DNA of 9,419 nucleotides from JANXPZ01 sp034678345. GTDB taxonomy: Bacteria > Eisenbacteria > RBG-16-71-46. Under the pieces are notes generated by a model. That model searched no databases and was not told where the DNA came from. It saw nothing but the letters and a program-made list of their open reading frames with translations. Location: assembly GCA_034678345.1 (NCBI GenBank), contig JAXDBZ010000264.1, positions 1-9,419 on the forward strand, in the 5' to 3' direction. Made by a program: the position numbers and the translations under genes. Shown in pieces: positions 8,001-9,419 of this stretch; the stretch's first letter is position 1; each line of letters begins with the position of its first letter.

Positions 8001-9419
8001 ATGGACCCCAGGTTCCTCGATTCCGTCCGCGCCGCGTTCCCGGCAGGACCCGCCGCCGTCACGCTGGGTGCCCCGGTTCTTGCCGGCGAGTGCCACCCCG
8101 AGCCGCTCGTGGGCCTGCCGCTGGCCATGATGAACCGGCACGGCCTCATCGCCGGGGCCACGGGTACGGGCAAGACCAAGAGCCTGCAGCTGCTGGCCGA
8201 GCAGCTCTCGCGGGCGGGCGTGCCGGTGTTCCTCGCCGACGTCAAGGGCGACGTCTCCGGCATGGCCGTGCCGGGCGAGGCGTCCGACAAGGTGACGCAG
8301 CGCGCGCAGGCGGTGGGCTGGGCGTGGCAGCCCGCCGGCTGTCCGGTCGAGTTCCTGAGCCTCACGGGCGCGAAGGGCGCGCAGCTGCGCGCCACGGTGT
8401 CGTCCTTCGGCCCGCTCCTGCTCGCCAAGGTGCTGGACCTCAACGAGACCCAGGCGAGCGTGCTGGCGATGGTCTTCAAGTACTGCGACGACCACAAGCT
8501 GCCGCTGCTCGACTTCACCGACCTGCGCGCCGTGCTCCAGTACCTGACCTCCGACGCCGGCGTGGAGCAGCTCAAGGACTACGGACTGATGTCGAAGCAG
8601 ACGGTCGGCGTGCTGCTGCGCGAAATGGTGCAGTTGGAGCAGCAGGGGGCGGAGCGGTTCATGGGCGAGCCGGAGTTCGCGCTGGTGGACGACCTGCTCG
8701 AGGTGCGCGAGGGCCGCGGCGTGGTGAGCGTGCTCGAGCTGACCGACATGCAGGACCGGCCGGCGCTTTTCTCCACCTTTATGATGTGGATGCTGGCGCG
8801 CCTCTACCACGATCTGCCCGAGGTGGGGGACCTCGAGAAGCCGAAGCTGGTGTTCTTCTTCGACGAGGCGCACCTGCTGTTCAAGGGCGCCAGCAAGGAG
8901 TTCCTCGACCACGTGCAGCAGATCGTCCGCCTCATCCGCTCGAAGGGCGTGGGCGTGTTCTTCGTCACCCAGAGTCCGAAGGACGTGCCGGCCGACGTGC
9001 TGGGCCAGCTCGGCCACAAGGTGCAGCACGCCCTGCGTGCCTTCACGCCGGAAGACGCGGCGGCGCTGCGGGCCGCGGCGCGAACCTTCCCGAAGACGGG
9101 GCACTACGACGTCGAGCAGACGCTCCAGTCACTCGGAGTCGGCGAGGCGCTGGTCACCGTCCTGGATGCCCGCGGCGTGCCCACGCCGCCGGTGGCGACG
9201 CGCATGATCCCGCCCGCCTCGCGCATGGGGGCGCTGACCGAGCCGGAGATGCGGCAGGCGCTGGCGGCCTCCGAGCAGGTGCGGGCGTACGCGCAGGACG
9301 TGGACCGCGAGAGCGCGCGGGAGCTGCTGGCGGCGCGCATGAGCCCCGACGCGGCCGGCGCGGGCGGGGCGGCCGCGGAACCGCGTGGGGCGGCGCCGCG
9401 CGCGGGAGCTGGCGGCGCG
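8001..9419 (+). CDS. HerA-like ATPase of the DUF853/YjgR family, 3' end cut off
   Basis: 473 codons are present and the frame is still open at the window edge. The ATG follows AGGAGG (7990-7995) by 5 nt. GATGTGKT (52-59) is the Walker A P-loop. LVFFFDEAH gives Walker B with Asp288 and Glu289, and VTQSP (Gln324) is the sensor-like segment; FLADVKGDVSGMA after the P-loop is typical of this family. These mark a HerA/FtsK-superfamily hexameric P-loop ATPase, HerA C-terminal type, like E. coli YjgR (about 500 aa), so most of the protein is present. The final visible residues are an Ala/Gly/Pro-rich linker. True HerA works with the nuclease NurA in DNA end resection; no NurA is visible here, and the role of the DUF853 branch is poorly defined. 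Probably cytoplasmic. Its own promoter, divergent from the coiled-coil gene. Confidence 0.92.
   Translation, partial: MDPRFLDSVRAAFPAGPAAVTLGAPVLAGECHPEPLVGLPLAMMNRHGLIAGATGTGKTKSLQLLAEQLSRAGVPVFLADVKGDVSGMAVPGEASDKVTQRAQAVGWAWQPAGCPVEFLSLTGAKGAQLRATVSSFGPLLLAKVLDLNETQASVLAMVFKYCDDHKLPLLDFTDLRAVLQYLTSDAGVEQLKDYGLMSKQTVGVLLREMVQLEQQGAERFMGEPEFALVDDLLEVREGRGVVSVLELTDMQDRPALFSTFMMWMLARLYHDLPEVGDLEKPKLVFFFDEAHLLFKGASKEFLDHVQQIVRLIRSKGVGVFFVTQSPKDVPADVLGQLGHKVQHALRAFTPEDAAALRAAARTFPKTGHYDVEQTLQSLGVGEALVTVLDARGVPTPPVATRMIPPASRMGALTEPEMRQALAASEQVRAYAQDVDRESARELLAARMSPDAAGAGGAAAEPRGAAPRAGAGGA

Noticed and set aside
7854..9104. Minus-strand frame opposite the HerA-like ATPase
   Set aside because: Leu/His/Arg-rich shadow; the plus strand has Walker A and B motifs and a strong RBS.

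Overview
This 9.4 kb window is very GC-rich bacterial DNA with short intergenic gaps and clear Shine-Dalgarno sites. It holds seven protein genes: six complete or nearly so, one cut by the right edge, plus a hint of another gene starting at the left edge. The secreted metalloprotease ends in an Asn-Pro-Phe-led FlgD-like beta domain. Together with the high GC, this suggests a deep-branching GC-rich member of the FCB superphylum (for example Krumholzibacteriota or Candidatus Eisenbacteria). That assignment is an inference from domain style, not a measured placement.

Layout, left to right. 1-299: upstream region with an extended -10 promoter for the first gene, and on the minus strand a Shine-Dalgarno site in front of an ATG at the very edge. 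300-2120 (+): secreted M2-family (ACE-like) peptidyl-dipeptidase. 2139-2166: hairpin between convergent genes. 2187-3893 (-): secreted zinc metalloprotease with a PA domain and a C-terminal sorting-like domain. 3896-4360 (-): small secreted protein, upstream partner of the protease, 2 nt apart. 4361-4712: divergent promoter region with an 18-bp palindrome. 4713-6779 (+): secreted S9 prolyl-oligopeptidase-family dipeptidyl peptidase, DPP5-like. 6803-6847: 20-bp perfect hairpin between convergent genes. 6862-7734 (-): membrane-anchored coiled-coil protein of unknown function. 7735-8000: divergent promoter region. 8001-9419 (+): HerA-like ATPase of the DUF853/YjgR family, no stop codon before the window ends.

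Three of the seven genes encode exported peptidases with complementary expected activities: an endoprotease (PA/metzincin), a C-terminal dipeptide remover (M2) and an N-terminal dipeptide remover (S9). Together they could digest external or periplasmic protein down to dipeptides. They lie in separate transcription units, so this is a neighbourhood rather than one operon. The coiled-coil protein and the ATPase look unrelated to it.

The most interesting part is the protease and small-protein pair. The catalytic His/Glu helix of the protease appears to be separated by an inserted PA domain from the probable third zinc ligand and Met-turn, and its translation appears coupled to the small secreted partner. 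I saw no mobile element, CRISPR array, tRNA, rRNA or recognisable riboswitch.
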